Part shown: piece after piece, positions 16,366 to 25,379 of the stretch
How positions within the stretch are numbered: position 1 is the stretch's first letter
Layout: the number at the start of each line of letters is the position of its first letter
DNA from: Dehalococcoidia bacterium
GTDB taxonomy: Bacteria > Chloroflexota > Dehalococcoidia > Lucifugimonadales > JAGWBF01
Length of the DNA stretch: 64,000 bases
NCBI GenBank assembly: GCA_021295955.1
Contig: JAGWBJ010000004.1
Span: 63,097-127,096, forward strand
Reading direction: 5' to 3'
The notes under the pieces: generated by a model
Databases searched by the model: none
Told to the model about the DNA's origin: nothing
The model's input: the letters and a program-made list of their open reading frames with translations, nothing else
Position numbers and translations under genes: made by a program

Positions 16366-17196
16366 ATGATCCTTGGCGCCATAACCAACTCGTGGGCCGA
16401 GCAGCTAATGGACACCGACCTGCCCCGCCTTGTGGAGCGTGCCCGCAGGCGCGGGGCCCAGCACGTCGAGCTGCGCCAGAGCTACCTGGGACAGTACGAG
16501 ACCGGCGCGGGAGAGGACTGGCGGCCCGTCACCGAGAAGATGGTCCGGCTGGTGCGCACCTTCCCGCTGCTGACCTTCAACCTCGCCATCGCCTACCCGT
16601 GCCTGACCACTCCCCCGGAGCCCCGGTCCCCGGTCTTCCAGGCCTCCCTGGAGGCGGCCAGGGCGCTGGGCTCCTCGGGCAACCCGAGGCTGCGCATGGT
16701 GGACCCGGCCAGGTTCGACTCTCCCTGGGAGACGGCAGAAGACCTGCCCCGGGAGGCGCTGGGTGTCGCGGACCTGGCCAGGGAGAGCGCCCGCCAGGGC
16801 GTCAGTCTCTTCATCGAGAACTCGGGGCAGCCCATTCGCAGCATGCACTTGCTGGTCCGGGAGGCTAGGGCCAGGTTGGCGCCCGAGGAGGCGGGCTGCC
16901 TCGGCCTGTGCGTCGACGCCGCCAACAGCCTGCGTTGCGACCCCTCCAGCGACCCCGTCGCCGAGATGGAGGGCGTGCCCGGGGACGCGGTCCTGATGGT
17001 CCACTTCAAGCAGACGAGGGACGGGAAGCCCCACCCCTCGGTGGGAGAGGGGGACCTGGACTTCCGCCGCCAGGTGGCTGTCATGAGGGCCAAGGGGTAC
17101 GACGGCCCGGTGGTCCTGGAGATTCCACCGGGGCCGGGCGTATTCGACAGCTTCGTGGAGAGCGTCCAGTACCTGGAGGGGCTGGAAGCGGCCTGA
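16366..17196 (+). CDS. Xylose-isomerase-like TIM-barrel protein (sugar phosphate isomerase/epimerase family)
   Basis: The 276-residue protein looks like the AP-endonuclease-2/xylose-isomerase TIM-barrel superfamily. Supporting segments are HVELRQSYLG at the first strand-helix, NSG preceded by LFIE (strand with metal-ligand Glu), LCVDAANSLR (Asp ligand), LMVHFKQTR (His ligand), and VVLEIPPG at the last strand (Glu ligand). It probably acts on a sugar or polyol; the substrate is unknown. ATG 16366 has GGAGG 8 bases upstream; the much longer open frame upstream is not coding. Confidence 0.78.
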   Translation: MILGAITNSWAEQLMDTDLPRLVERARRRGAQHVELRQSYLGQYETGAGEDWRPVTEKMVRLVRTFPLLTFNLAIAYPCLTTPPEPRSPVFQASLEAARALGSSGNPRLRMVDPARFDSPWETAEDLPREALGVADLARESARQGVSLFIENSGQPIRSMHLLVREARARLAPEEAGCLGLCVDAANSLRCDPSSDPVAEMEGVPGDAVLMVHFKQTRDGKPHPSVGEGDLDFRRQVAVMRAKGYDGPVVLEIPPGPGVFDSFVESVQYLEGLEAA

Positions 17197-17212
17197 AGAG
17201 GGCTCCCCTCCC

Positions 17213-18436
17213 CTAGTACAGGACGCCATCCTCGGTGAGCTGCCGGATCCGCTCAGCCGGCATGGCCAGGACCTCCCCGAATACGTAGGCGTTGTCCTCT
17301 CCCACGTTGCTGTAGCTGCCGAACTCCAGCGGGGTGCCCGAGAGGCGCATGGGTGAGGTCCAGCCGGTCCCGGTGCCCGGTTGCCACCGGGAGGCGGGCA
17401 CTCCCCGCTCTGCTGTATAGTAGCGCGTCTCCCGGTAGAAGCCCCTGGCGGCCAGGTGGGCGCTCTCGTGCAGGTCCCTTCCCTGGGAGACTATGCTCGC
17501 GGGGACCCCCCGACCCTGCATCGCCGCCATCACCTCCTCCGCCGAGCGTTGCCGGGTCCAAGCGGCGATGAGCTCGTCCAGCTCGTCCTGGTGCTTCAGC
17601 CGCTCGAAGGCGCCGGCGAACCTGAAGTCTCGGGTCCAGTCGGGGTCGCCCATGGCGCAGCCCAGGCCCCTCCACTGCTCCTCGGAGAAGACGGCGATGG
17701 CGCAGTACCTGTCCTCGCCGGCGCAGGGGTAGACCCCGTGGGGGGCGGCCCGTGGGTCCCGGTTGCCCAGACGCCGGGGCAGCCGGTGGTTGAGCTGGTA
17801 GTCCAGGACCCCGGGGCCCACGGTGGCCGCGCCCGACTTGAACACCGACGACTCCATCGTGGCCCCTCTGCCCGTCCCGCGGCGGCGCATCAGGGCCCCT
17901 ATCACCGCGGCCGGCTGGAACACGCCCGTGTGGTAGTCGGAATAGGAGGAGTTGACCACGCCGGGGGACGCCCCGGGAAGTCCTGTCTGCAGGGATACGC
18001 CCGACATGTGCTGCACCAGGATGCCGTAGGGCTTGTAGGTGTAGTAGGGGCCGTGGCCTCCCAGACCAGTCTGCCACATGATGATGATGTCCGGCCGGGT
18101 CTGCCTGATGACGGGGAAGTCTATGCCCCACCGGTCCAGGATGTTGCGCCGGAAGTTGGTCATGAACACGTCGGAGATGGCTATCAGCTCCAGGAGGACC
18201 TCCCGGCCCTGGGGGGTGCGCACGTCGATGGTGACCCGGCGCTTGCCCCGCTGGTAGTCGGGCTGGCCCGCTCCCCGGGACCAGGCGGGGATGAAGGCCA
18301 TCTCGTCCAGCACCTTGTTGGTCTCCACCTTCACGACCTCGGCGCCCAGGGAGGCCAGGATGCGGCCCGCCAGGGGTAGGGCCACGTAGGGGCCCAACTC
18401 GACCACCCGGGTCCCCTCCAGCGCCCTACCCGCCAT
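17213..18436 (-). CDS. CaiB/BaiF family CoA transferase (first)
   Basis: This 407-residue class III CoA transferase moves CoA between carboxylic acids. The N-terminal Rossmann half shows RVVELGPYVALPLAGRILASLGAEVVKVE near residues 10-38, followed by the linking domain. Asp167 in SYSDYHTG sits where the catalytic aspartate is expected. FYRETRYY and the P-A-SIVSQ---ESAHL motif are typical C-terminal features. The start overlaps the end of the Ddn-like gene by 11 bases, so these genes and the second CaiB gene form one minus-strand unit. Substrates are unknown. Confidence 0.88.
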   Translation of the reverse strand: MAGRALEGTRVVELGPYVALPLAGRILASLGAEVVKVETNKVLDEMAFIPAWSRGAGQPDYQRGKRRVTIDVRTPQGREVLLELIAISDVFMTNFRRNILDRWGIDFPVIRQTRPDIIIMWQTGLGGHGPYYTYKPYGILVQHMSGVSLQTGLPGASPGVVNSSYSDYHTGVFQPAAVIGALMRRRGTGRGATMESSVFKSGAATVGPGVLDYQLNHRLPRRLGNRDPRAAPHGVYPCAGEDRYCAIAVFSEEQWRGLGCAMGDPDWTRDFRFAGAFERLKHQDELDELIAAWTRQRSAEEVMAAMQGRGVPASIVSQGRDLHESAHLAARGFYRETRYYTAERGVPASRWQPGTGTGWTSPMRLSGTPLEFGSYSNVGEDNAYVFGEVLAMPAERIRQLTEDGVLY

Positions 18437-18893
18437 CGCGGTCCCTTCCGCCGCCCTTCACCGGGAAGGCCACCAGCGCCAGCCGGTCCAGGTGGTAGAA
18501 CAGGCCCATGGTACGGTGGCCGTACTTGGCGGCGAACACGGCCGACACCCGGCCCACCTCCTCCGGGTCCTCCACCAGCCGCCCCCGGCTGCGCCAACCT
18601 CGGGACCCCACCCGGAGATGCACGTCGGGGTGGGCCCTGACGTTCTTCAGCCAGTCTGACGACCCGCCCCAACTCGAGAAGCAGAGGAATGTGTCTTCCT
18701 CCCTGACGTACCACAGGGGAGTCCGCCGCTGCGACCCGGAGGCCCGTCCGATGGTCGTCAGGACCATGACCTTTCGGGCCAGCAGGGGGCCCAGACCCAG
18801 CCGGTAGGCCACCAACGCCCACTTGGCGAGGCGGCTCCGCAGCCAGCTTGGGCGGAGGGGGCTGAGCTCCGTCTGTAGTGGCGTCGCTCCCAT
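18426..18893 (-). CDS. Deazaflavin-dependent (F420H2) nitroreductase-like protein
   Basis: The 155-residue protein matches the Ddn/DUF385 family of split-beta-barrel F420H2-dependent reductases. Landmarks are VMVLTTIGRASGSQRRTPLWYV near residues 43-64, SSWGGSSDWLKNVRAHPDV near 73-92, and EEVGRVSAVFAAKYG. It would bind reduced F420 and reduce an unsaturated or nitro substrate, in keeping with the luciferase-like F420-type enzymes elsewhere in the window. It lies between two CoA-transferase genes, 4 bases after one and overlapping the other. Confidence 0.82.
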   Translation of the reverse strand: MGATPLQTELSPLRPSWLRSRLAKWALVAYRLGLGPLLARKVMVLTTIGRASGSQRRTPLWYVREEDTFLCFSSWGGSSDWLKNVRAHPDVHLRVGSRGWRSRGRLVEDPEEVGRVSAVFAAKYGHRTMGLFYHLDRLALVAFPVKGGGRDRDGG

Positions 18894-18897
18894 TTGC

Positions 18898-20133
18898 CTA
18901 GACCACGCCCGCCGCCCTCAACGCTGACAGGTCATGCTTCGAGAGTCCCAGCTCTCCGCAGTACACCGCCACGTTGTCCTGCCCCATGGCCGGTGCCGGG
19001 CGGGCGCCCACGTCCATCTCCTCGGAGTAGATGATGCCCAGGGGGTATCGCAGGGTGCCTGCCTCGGGGTGGTCGACCTGGGCCCAGAAGCCGCTGGCCT
19101 CGAGCTGGGGGTCCTCCAACAGATCTCCCACGTCGTTCACGGGCAGGAAGACCAGGTTCCGCTTCTGTCCCTCGTGAAACAGCTCGTCGGCGGTGAAGCG
19201 CGCCGTGAAGTCCATGAACAGCGCGGTAATCACGTCGATGTAGGGGGCCCGCTCCTGGTTGCCGCCCCGGTACTCGTCGGCCAGGATGGCGTCGTTGCCC
19301 GTCGCTTCGTGTATCCACTCCGCCAGGGTGTCCCACTCTCGGGGGGTGATGACGCCGGCCGCGATCCAGCCGTCCCGGCAGGGGTAGGCCCCCAGGGGGA
19401 TCACCAGGGTGGAGTTGGTGCCCACCCGGGTCACGTTCTCACCCCGTTGCATCCACGCCAGGGCCGGATGGGCATCGGTGTAGTAGGTGATGAGGGACTC
19501 CTGGACCGAGACGTCGATGTGCTGGCCCTGCCCCGAGCCGCCGTCCCTGTGATAGAGGGCGGCGAGGATACCCACGGCGGCGTACTGGGCGCCGGCGAAA
19601 TGGGACTGCTCGTTACCCTGGCGCAGGGGAGGCTCGTCTGGCTCACCCGTGATCTGCATGTATCCGCTGGCGGCCATGGCCACCAGGTCCGAGGAAGCGT
19701 AGTCCCTCCAAGGGCCCGTCTGGCCGAAGGGAGTGATGGAAGCCATGACGACCCCTGGGTTGACCCGCTTCAGTGAGGAGTAGCCCAGTCCCAGGCTCTC
19801 CATGTACCCCACCGGAAAGGTCTCCACCACCACGTCGGCGGTCTTCACCAGCCTGAGAAACAGCCACCGGCCGGTGGCCGACTCCAGGTCCAGGGTGATG
19901 GAGCGCTTGTTGGTGTTGTGCAGGAGGAAGTAGGAGCTCTTCTCGTGGTGGGGGACGTCCCCCGGAAAGGGGCCTCTGCTCCTGGACGGGTCGCCCCCGG
20001 GGGACTCGATTCTGATCACCTCGGCGCCGTAGTCCGCCAGGAACCGGGTGCAGAACACACCCTTCTCGTCCGTCAGGTCCAGCACCCTGTAGGGCGGCAC
20101 CAGGGTATCTCGATGTTGCGGCTCCTGGGGCAT
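18898..20133 (-). CDS. CaiB/BaiF family CoA transferase (second, atypical active site)
   Basis: This 411-residue class III CoA-transferase homologue has RVLDLTDEKGVFCTRFLAD at the start, VVVETFPVGYMESLGLGY near residues 101-118, and ITPFGQTGPWRDY near 133-145. At the place of the catalytic Asp (D-x-x-A-G pattern) it has SHFAG, so Ser177 appears to replace Asp. That makes classical transferase chemistry doubtful; some divergent family members share this form. It leads the operon with the Ddn-like gene and the first CaiB gene, so a heteromeric or paired action is possible but unproven. Confidence 0.85.
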   Translation of the reverse strand: MPQEPQHRDTLVPPYRVLDLTDEKGVFCTRFLADYGAEVIRIESPGGDPSRSRGPFPGDVPHHEKSSYFLLHNTNKRSITLDLESATGRWLFLRLVKTADVVVETFPVGYMESLGLGYSSLKRVNPGVVMASITPFGQTGPWRDYASSDLVAMAASGYMQITGEPDEPPLRQGNEQSHFAGAQYAAVGILAALYHRDGGSGQGQHIDVSVQESLITYYTDAHPALAWMQRGENVTRVGTNSTLVIPLGAYPCRDGWIAAGVITPREWDTLAEWIHEATGNDAILADEYRGGNQERAPYIDVITALFMDFTARFTADELFHEGQKRNLVFLPVNDVGDLLEDPQLEASGFWAQVDHPEAGTLRYPLGIIYSEEMDVGARPAPAMGQDNVAVYCGELGLSKHDLSALRAAGVV

Positions 20134-20212
20134 CTGCGCTACTCTTTACGCCGTTACTCGGGGCACCGTTACCGGAGGCACCGTGACCAGGGCGGCCAAG
20201 ACCGGGGTCCCG

Positions 20213-21331
20213 TCATCCACCGAACCGTTCCAGGGAGAACCGGTCGATGTCCAGGTCGGTGCGACCCTGGCACACCAGGTCGGCGGTCACGCGGGCCATG
20301 GCGGCGCTGAGGAGGATTCCCTTGCGCTCGGCACCGGTGGCCATGTAGACGCCCTCCCAGCCGGGGACCGAGCCCAGTACGGGCATGCCGTCGTCCGAGG
20401 CCGGCCGGAGGCACGCCGTCTGCAGCACCAGGTCGCCCTGGTGGACGGCGGGCATCAGCTCCATCACGTCCTTCATGATGGCCTCCCGCGCCTCGGTAGT
20501 CGGGCGGTCGTCGAATCCCACGCGCTCCTCGGTGGTGCCTATCCAGGTGGTGCCGTCGGGCTTGGGCGACACGTACTCCCCTCCCGGCCCGGTGAAGAGG
20601 CATGGCGGCTGGGACCCCGGCAGCTTCAGGCGTAGTATCTGGCCCTTGAGAGGCCACACCGGCACCGGCCGGCCCAGCCAGTCCGCCGCCTCTCCGGACC
20701 AGGGGCCCATGGAGAGCACCACGCTGCCGCAGGACACATCCTCGCCCTCCAGCGCCACCGCCGACACCCTGCCGTTGGAGGCCCTGAGGCCCCGGACCGT
20801 GCCCTGGCGCATGACGGCGCCCCGGTCCCTGGCGGCCTGGAGCAGGGCCTGCGTGTACTGGTAGCTGTCCACCTGCACCGTGCCCTCCACGTAGGCCCCT
20901 CCCGCCACGCCGGGGGCGATGCGGGGCTCCATGGAGAGGACCTCGGGCCCGTCGAGCCAGCGCGACTCGAACCCCTCGGCCCTCTCGGCCAGGTCCAGGA
21001 CGTCCCGGGCCCGGTTGGACTGGTCGTCGTCGAAGGACAGGTAGATGGACGGAACGGGACGGAACTGGTGGTCGATGCCGGTCAGGTCCTTCACCTCGGG
21101 GGCCAGGCCCGTGTGAAGCTGGAAGCTCCTCCGGGCCAGCTCCTCCAGGGGGCCCGGGATGCCCGACCCGTGGAGCGGGTTGAGCAGCCCCGCCGAGAAC
21201 CCCGAAGCGCAGTTGCCCACGGACCCCTTCTCGATCAGCGTTGGCTTGAGTCCGGCCTTGGCCAGGAGGTACGCGGTTGCGCACCCGACGATGCCGCCGC
21301 CGATTATGACCACGTCCGAGGTGTTCCCCAT
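20213..21331 (-). CDS. FAD-dependent amine/glycine oxidase (DadA/ThiO type)
   Basis: The 372-residue flavoenzyme belongs to the DAO family, which oxidises amino acids or N-substituted glycines. The FAD site is DVVIIGGGIVGCATAYLLAKAG near residues 6-27, followed by LIEKG. GPWSGEAADWLG, PLKGQILRL and a C-terminal GAERKGILLSAAMA block are typical. ATG 21331 is favoured by homology and has GGGGG about 10 bases before it; an upstream GTG at 21388 is less likely. The 177-base divergent gap to the aminotransferase holds a direct repeat GTTGTAGTG (21364-21372 and 21377-21385). Confidence 0.85.
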   Translation of the reverse strand: MGNTSDVVIIGGGIVGCATAYLLAKAGLKPTLIEKGSVGNCASGFSAGLLNPLHGSGIPGPLEELARRSFQLHTGLAPEVKDLTGIDHQFRPVPSIYLSFDDDQSNRARDVLDLAERAEGFESRWLDGPEVLSMEPRIAPGVAGGAYVEGTVQVDSYQYTQALLQAARDRGAVMRQGTVRGLRASNGRVSAVALEGEDVSCGSVVLSMGPWSGEAADWLGRPVPVWPLKGQILRLKLPGSQPPCLFTGPGGEYVSPKPDGTTWIGTTEERVGFDDRPTTEAREAIMKDVMELMPAVHQGDLVLQTACLRPASDDGMPVLGSVPGWEGVYMATGAERKGILLSAAMARVTADLVCQGRTDLDIDRFSLERFGG

Positions 21332-21508
21332 ATTCCATACCCCCTGAGTTGGCAGTGCCTGGAGTTGTAGTGGCCGGTTGTAGTGCAATGTTAGACTATT
21401 CTCGGGTAAACTTAAACAGCCGTTTCACGTTGGACGCGGGGCGCCGCCGTCCGTCCAACCGGGAACACGTCAGCCGAGCGTCGGAACGACCGAGGATAGG
21501 AGCGACCC

Positions 21509-22678
21509 ATGACCGTTTCCCGAAAGATGTCCAGCCTTGGCACGGAGTCGGCCTTCGAGATGCTGGCCAAGGCCAGGGCCCTGGAGGCCCAGGGCAGGGA
21601 CATCATACACCTGGAGATAGGGGAGCCCGACTTCGACACCCCGGCCCACATCGTCGACGAGGGAGTGGCCGCCCTGCGCGACGGCTACACCCACTACGGG
21701 CCCACCGCCGGGCTCCCGGAGCTGCGGGAGACCATCGCCCGGAATGTGGGGGAGACTCGGGGCGTCTCCGTGAGCCCGGACCAGATCGTGGTGACGCCGG
21801 GGGCCAAGCCCATCATGTTCTACACCATCATGACCATGGCCCAGCGGGGAGTGGAGGTCATCTACCCCAACCCGGGCTTCCCCATCTTCGAGTCGATGAT
21901 ACGCTTCTGCGGGGCCAGGGCCGTGCCCATGCCCCTCCTCTCCGAGAATGGCTTTCACCCGGACCTGGACGCTCTGGAAGCCAGCATCACCGACCGTACC
22001 CGGCTGATGGTGGTCAACTCCCCCGGGAACCCCACGGGCGCGAACCTGTCCCGAAGGGAGCTGGAGGCCATCGCCTCCTTCGTCCGCGACCGCGACGACC
22101 TGTACGTCCTCTCCGACGAGATATACAAGGACATAATCTACGACGGCGAGCACAACAGCATCGCCTCCCTGCCCGGCATGGCCGAGCGGACGGTCATACT
22201 GGACGGGTTCTCCAAGAGCTACGCCATGACCGGCTGGAGGCTGGGCTACGGCGTGTTCCCCGACCCCCTCAGGGAGCACATCCTGAAGCTTTCGGCCAAC
22301 AGCGTGTCCTGCGCCGCGTCCTTCTCCCAGAGGGCCGCCATCAAGGCGTTGGACGGGCCCCAGGACGGGGTGACGGACATGGTGGCCGAGTTCCGGCAGC
22401 GCAGGCAGATCATCGCCCGGGGACTCCGGGAGATACCGGGGGTGGAGTGCCCCGAGCCGGAGGGCGCCTTCTACGCCTTCCCCAACATCTCGGGCACCGG
22501 GATGTCCAGCCAGGAGTTCGAGAACAGGGCCCTCAACGAGGCGGGCGTCGCCCTGCTCTCGGGTGAGGCCTTCGGCGTCTACGGCAAGGGGTGCGTCCGA
22601 CTCTCCTACGCCAACTCCCAGGAGAACCTGAAGCGGGCCCTGGAACGCCTCAAGGAGATGGTGGTCGGGGCGCGCTGA
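21509..22678 (+). CDS. Pyridoxal-phosphate aminotransferase, class I/II
   Basis: The 389-residue fold-type I aminotransferase is close in form to aspartate/alanine aminotransferases of the AspB type. Motifs are IHLEIGEPDFDTP near residues 33-45, HYGPTAGLPELR near 62-73, Asn174 in NSPGNPTGA, Asp203-Tyr206 in SDEIYKD, Lys236 (Schiff base) in GFSKSYAMTGWR, and Arg near 368 in CVRLSYA for substrate carboxylate. The gene is divergent from the FAD amine oxidase. The following GTG gene starts two bases after its stop. Confidence 0.92.
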   Translation: MTVSRKMSSLGTESAFEMLAKARALEAQGRDIIHLEIGEPDFDTPAHIVDEGVAALRDGYTHYGPTAGLPELRETIARNVGETRGVSVSPDQIVVTPGAKPIMFYTIMTMAQRGVEVIYPNPGFPIFESMIRFCGARAVPMPLLSENGFHPDLDALEASITDRTRLMVVNSPGNPTGANLSRRELEAIASFVRDRDDLYVLSDEIYKDIIYDGEHNSIASLPGMAERTVILDGFSKSYAMTGWRLGYGVFPDPLREHILKLSANSVSCAASFSQRAAIKALDGPQDGVTDMVAEFRQRRQIIARGLREIPGVECPEPEGAFYAFPNISGTGMSSQEFENRALNEAGVALLSGEAFGVYGKGCVRLSYANSQENLKRALERLKEMVVGAR

Positions 22679-22679
22679 C

Positions 22680-24137
22680 GTGGGCTCGGTGCTCGTGATC
22701 GCCTTCGACGGCCTCCAGCCGGCCCAGGTGACGCCGGATCTGATGCCCAACCTGGCGGAGCTAGCCGCCGCGGGAGTCACCTTCCAGCGCCACCACGCGG
22801 CCTTCCCCACGGTGACCAGGGCCAACGTGGCCACCCTGGTAACCGGGTGCCATCCAGGAAGCCACGGGCTGCCGGCAAACACGTTGGTGGCCCGTGAGGT
22901 CGACCCCCTCCGGGCGATGCCGGCCCTGGAGCCGCAGCTATCCCGCCTCGCCCTGGAAGCGGGCCGCGTGCTCCTTCGACCGACCCTGGGCGAGCTCCTT
23001 GCCAGGCACGGCATGGAGTACATTGCCGTGGGCGTGGGCACCAGCGGCAACGCTTACCTGCAGAACCCCGAAGCCGAGACCTGGGGCGGCGCCACCATCC
23101 ATCCCGACTTCTGCCTGCCCAGGGAGCTTCATTCCAAGCTGGAGTCGGACTTTGGGGACTGGCCCAAGAAGGGCTCTCCCAACACGCTGCAGATGGCCCG
23201 CGCCACGGACATCCTCATGGACTACGTCCTGGCCGAGCGCGACCCGGCGGCGTCACTGTTGTGGTTCTCCGAGCCCGACAGCTCCCAGCATCTGGCGGGG
23301 GTCGGCTCGGACCTCGCCAGACGGGCCCTGAAAGAAGCCGACGCCCAGCTCGGCCGGCTGCTGCGCCGGCTGGAGGAGGAGGGGCGGGTGGAGGACACCG
23401 ACGTGATGGTCGTCTCCGACCACGGCTACTCGACCATAAGCGGCGTCGTGGATGTGGAGTCCCTGTTGCGGGAGGCGGGGTTCCCGGCGGGAGGGGGACC
23501 GGGAGGGGTGGTGGCTGCCCCCAACGGCGGCTCGGTCCTCATGTACGTGCCCGACGGGGACCCGGACACGTGCCGGCTCTTGGCGAAGCTGCTGATGGCC
23601 CTGCCCTGGTGCGGACCGCTCCTGGCCTGTGGGGCCGCCGAGGGGATCGAGGGCGCTATTCCGGGAGGGCTGGCCGGCGTCTCCGGCATCAGGGCACCCG
23701 AGCTGACCATGTCGTTCAAGTGGGAGTCCCGCGCCAACGACGCCGGGTTCCCCGGCCACGTCTACTCGTCCCATGGGACGGCGGGACGGGGCCAGCACGG
23801 GTCCATGAGTCCCCACGAGACCCGTAACGTCCTTTTCGCCCGGGGCCCCAGCTTCAAGTCCGGGGTGGCCCTGTCCACCCCGTCGGGAAACGTGGACGTG
23901 GCTCCCACGGTCTTGCGTATCCTGGGGGTCGAGTCCGGCGAGAAGATGGACGGGAGAGCGTTGGAGGAGGCCCTTGCCGCGAAACCCGGACATGCCGGGC
24001 CCGACTGGTGCCGGGAGACCCACGAGGCGGAGACGTCGGTCCTGGACGACCGGTACCGGCAGGAGATAACCCTGGTCCGGGTCGGAGAGACGGCCTACCT
24101 GGAGAGCGGCTGGGCGGAGCTGCAGTCGCGGAAGTAG
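22680..24137 (+). CDS. Alkaline-phosphatase superfamily phosphodiesterase
   Basis: The 485-residue protein resembles type I phosphodiesterases/nucleotide pyrophosphatases. The first metal Asp is in VIAFDGLQPAQV, the nucleophile Thr is in the TVTRANVATLVTG stretch near residues 43-55, and later metal ligands are in SEPDSSQHL, VVSDHGYS and YSSHGTAGRGQHGSMS. No signal peptide is visible, so it may act in the cytoplasm. GTG 22680 follows the aminotransferase stop directly, suggesting one transcript. The substrate is unknown. Confidence 0.85.
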   Translation: MGSVLVIAFDGLQPAQVTPDLMPNLAELAAAGVTFQRHHAAFPTVTRANVATLVTGCHPGSHGLPANTLVAREVDPLRAMPALEPQLSRLALEAGRVLLRPTLGELLARHGMEYIAVGVGTSGNAYLQNPEAETWGGATIHPDFCLPRELHSKLESDFGDWPKKGSPNTLQMARATDILMDYVLAERDPAASLLWFSEPDSSQHLAGVGSDLARRALKEADAQLGRLLRRLEEEGRVEDTDVMVVSDHGYSTISGVVDVESLLREAGFPAGGGPGGVVAAPNGGSVLMYVPDGDPDTCRLLAKLLMALPWCGPLLACGAAEGIEGAIPGGLAGVSGIRAPELTMSFKWESRANDAGFPGHVYSSHGTAGRGQHGSMSPHETRNVLFARGPSFKSGVALSTPSGNVDVAPTVLRILGVESGEKMDGRALEEALAAKPGHAGPDWCRETHEAETSVLDDRYRQEITLVRVGETAYLESGWAELQSRK

Positions 24138-24147
24138 CCTTGCTCCA

Positions 24148-24176
24148 TTGCTCCCGACCAACTGGGGTGGCATACT
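24148..24176 (+). promoter_or_regulatory. Candidate promoter giving a leaderless GDPD transcript
   Basis: TTGCTC (24148-24153), a 17-base spacer and CATACT (24171-24176) resemble -35/-10 elements. The predicted transcription start falls at about 24183, next to the ATG at 24184, which lacks a clear ribosome site. This is a weak motif match. Confidence 0.3.
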
Positions 24177-24183
24177 GGACACG

Positions 24184-24954
24184 ATGTTGACGAAAGAGGC
24201 AGGCTGGAAGGCCCCGCCCGGCTCCCGCAGCCGTCCCATGGTAATAGCCCACCGGGGCGGGTCGCACCTGGCGCCGGAGAACACCCTGGCGGCCTTCCGG
24301 AAGGCCGTGGAGGTGGGAGCCGACGCCATAGAGTTGGACGTGCGCCTGACCAGGGACCGCCGCGTGGCCGTCTTCCACGACCGGCGCGTCGACAGGACCA
24401 CCTCCGGCTCCGGCACCGTGGGTTCCCTGACGATGGAGGAGCTGAGGAGTCTGGACGCAGGCTCCTGGTACGGCCGGGAGTACGCCGGCGAGTGCGTGCC
24501 TTCACTGGAGGACGTGTTCGAAGCTGTGCCCGAGGAGTTCCCCGTCTACGTGGAGATGAAGGCCAGGGGCCCCAACGGCTTCTCCCTGGCCAAGGCGGTG
24601 GTCGATGTGGTCCGCCGCTACCGGCGTTGGGACAGCACCATGGTTGCCAGCTTCAATCCCTGGGGTACACTGTGGGTCAGGGCCTGGGAAAAGAGGATCG
24701 TCCGGGGATACATCTGGGCGCGGCGGCACCCCCTCCCCCTGCGGGCCCGCTGGTTCGGGCCCCTGGTGGATGCCCAGTGGCTGGCGCCCGACCGGGACAC
24801 CTTCTCGGCCAGCCTGCTGTGCAGGAGCCATTCCCGAGGCAAACGTGTCGCTGCCCTGGATACGGACGTGGGCAGGGACATGACCAGCCTGAAGGAGATG
24901 GGGCTGGACGGAGTGGTGACCGACGACCCGGTCGAGCTGGCCCGGGGGAGGTAG
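24184..24954 (+). CDS. Glycerophosphodiester phosphodiesterase
   Basis: The 256-residue protein has the GDPD TIM-barrel signature: IAHRGGSHLAPENT (His23, Glu32), IELDVRLTRD (Glu50, Asp52), VFHD (His65) and YVEMK. It would cleave glycerophosphodiesters from lipid turnover to glycerol 3-phosphate and an alcohol. There is no signal peptide. ATG 24184 is the first methionine; a TTG at 24148 is in frame but has less support. No Shine-Dalgarno is obvious. Confidence 0.88.
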   Translation: MLTKEAGWKAPPGSRSRPMVIAHRGGSHLAPENTLAAFRKAVEVGADAIELDVRLTRDRRVAVFHDRRVDRTTSGSGTVGSLTMEELRSLDAGSWYGREYAGECVPSLEDVFEAVPEEFPVYVEMKARGPNGFSLAKAVVDVVRRYRRWDSTMVASFNPWGTLWVRAWEKRIVRGYIWARRHPLPLRARWFGPLVDAQWLAPDRDTFSASLLCRSHSRGKRVAALDTDVGRDMTSLKEMGLDGVVTDDPVELARGR

Positions 24955-25021
24955 ACCGGGCATGACCGGCGGCGGGGAGCATGTTTCCAGATCGGGCCGG
25001 ATAGGTCCGGGAGGGTTGTAG

Positions 25022-25297
25022 ATGGAGCTTTACTGGCAGGAACGAAGGGCCGGGCAACGCCTGGTGCTGGTGGCCGACGACGGCACCGAGACCGATGTGG
25101 GGGCAGTGCGGCAGACCAAGAGGGGCTTCGACGCCCTGGCTATGACCAACACCTACGACCCCGGGCGGGCCATGAAGGGGATCGCCACGCTGGAGGAGGC
25201 CAAGCAGTTCGTAGAGGCCTTCACTCCCTGGGACCTGTTTGGCGGCGACCCCGACATGGACGTGGAGCCCGAGGTGCGGCCCAACCCCGCGGCTTAG
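25022..25297 (+). CDS. Conserved-looking hypothetical protein
   Basis: The 91-residue acidic protein is not recognised. It opens with MELYWQERRAGQRLVLVADDG, giving the look of a small beta-sheet, and ends with a Pro/Asp-rich tail. Start at ATG 25022 is supported by GGAGGG 8 bases upstream. It lies 67 bases after the GDPD gene and before a strong hairpin terminator, so it is likely a real, last gene of that transcript. Confidence 0.6.
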   Translation: MELYWQERRAGQRLVLVADDGTETDVGAVRQTKRGFDALAMTNTYDPGRAMKGIATLEEAKQFVEAFTPWDLFGGDPDMDVEPEVRPNPAA

Positions 25298-25322
25298 GGG
25301 AGGCGCCGTCCCCGATACGGAT

Positions 25323-25348
25323 CGCCCCAGGTAGGCACACCTGGGGCG
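25323..25348. terminator. Bidirectional hairpin terminator between convergent genes
   Basis: CGCCCCAGGT (25323-25332) and ACCTGGGGCG (25339-25348) form a perfect 10-bp stem with a 6-base loop. It lies between the plus-strand hypothetical gene and the minus-strand luciferase-like gene. There is no long T-run on either side. Confidence 0.65.
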
Positions 25349-25379
25349 AGGGCCGGTTCCCGTGTGCGGCCAGGGGAGG

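Noticed and set aside
20164..20191. Short repeat GGCACCGT(T/G)ACC between the FAD oxidase and CaiB genes
   Set aside because: Two units of a dozen bases in GC-rich sequence are not clearly above chance.
21470..23050. A 526-codon minus-strand frame
   Set aside because: It is antisense to the aminotransferase and phosphodiesterase genes, which have clear family motifs.
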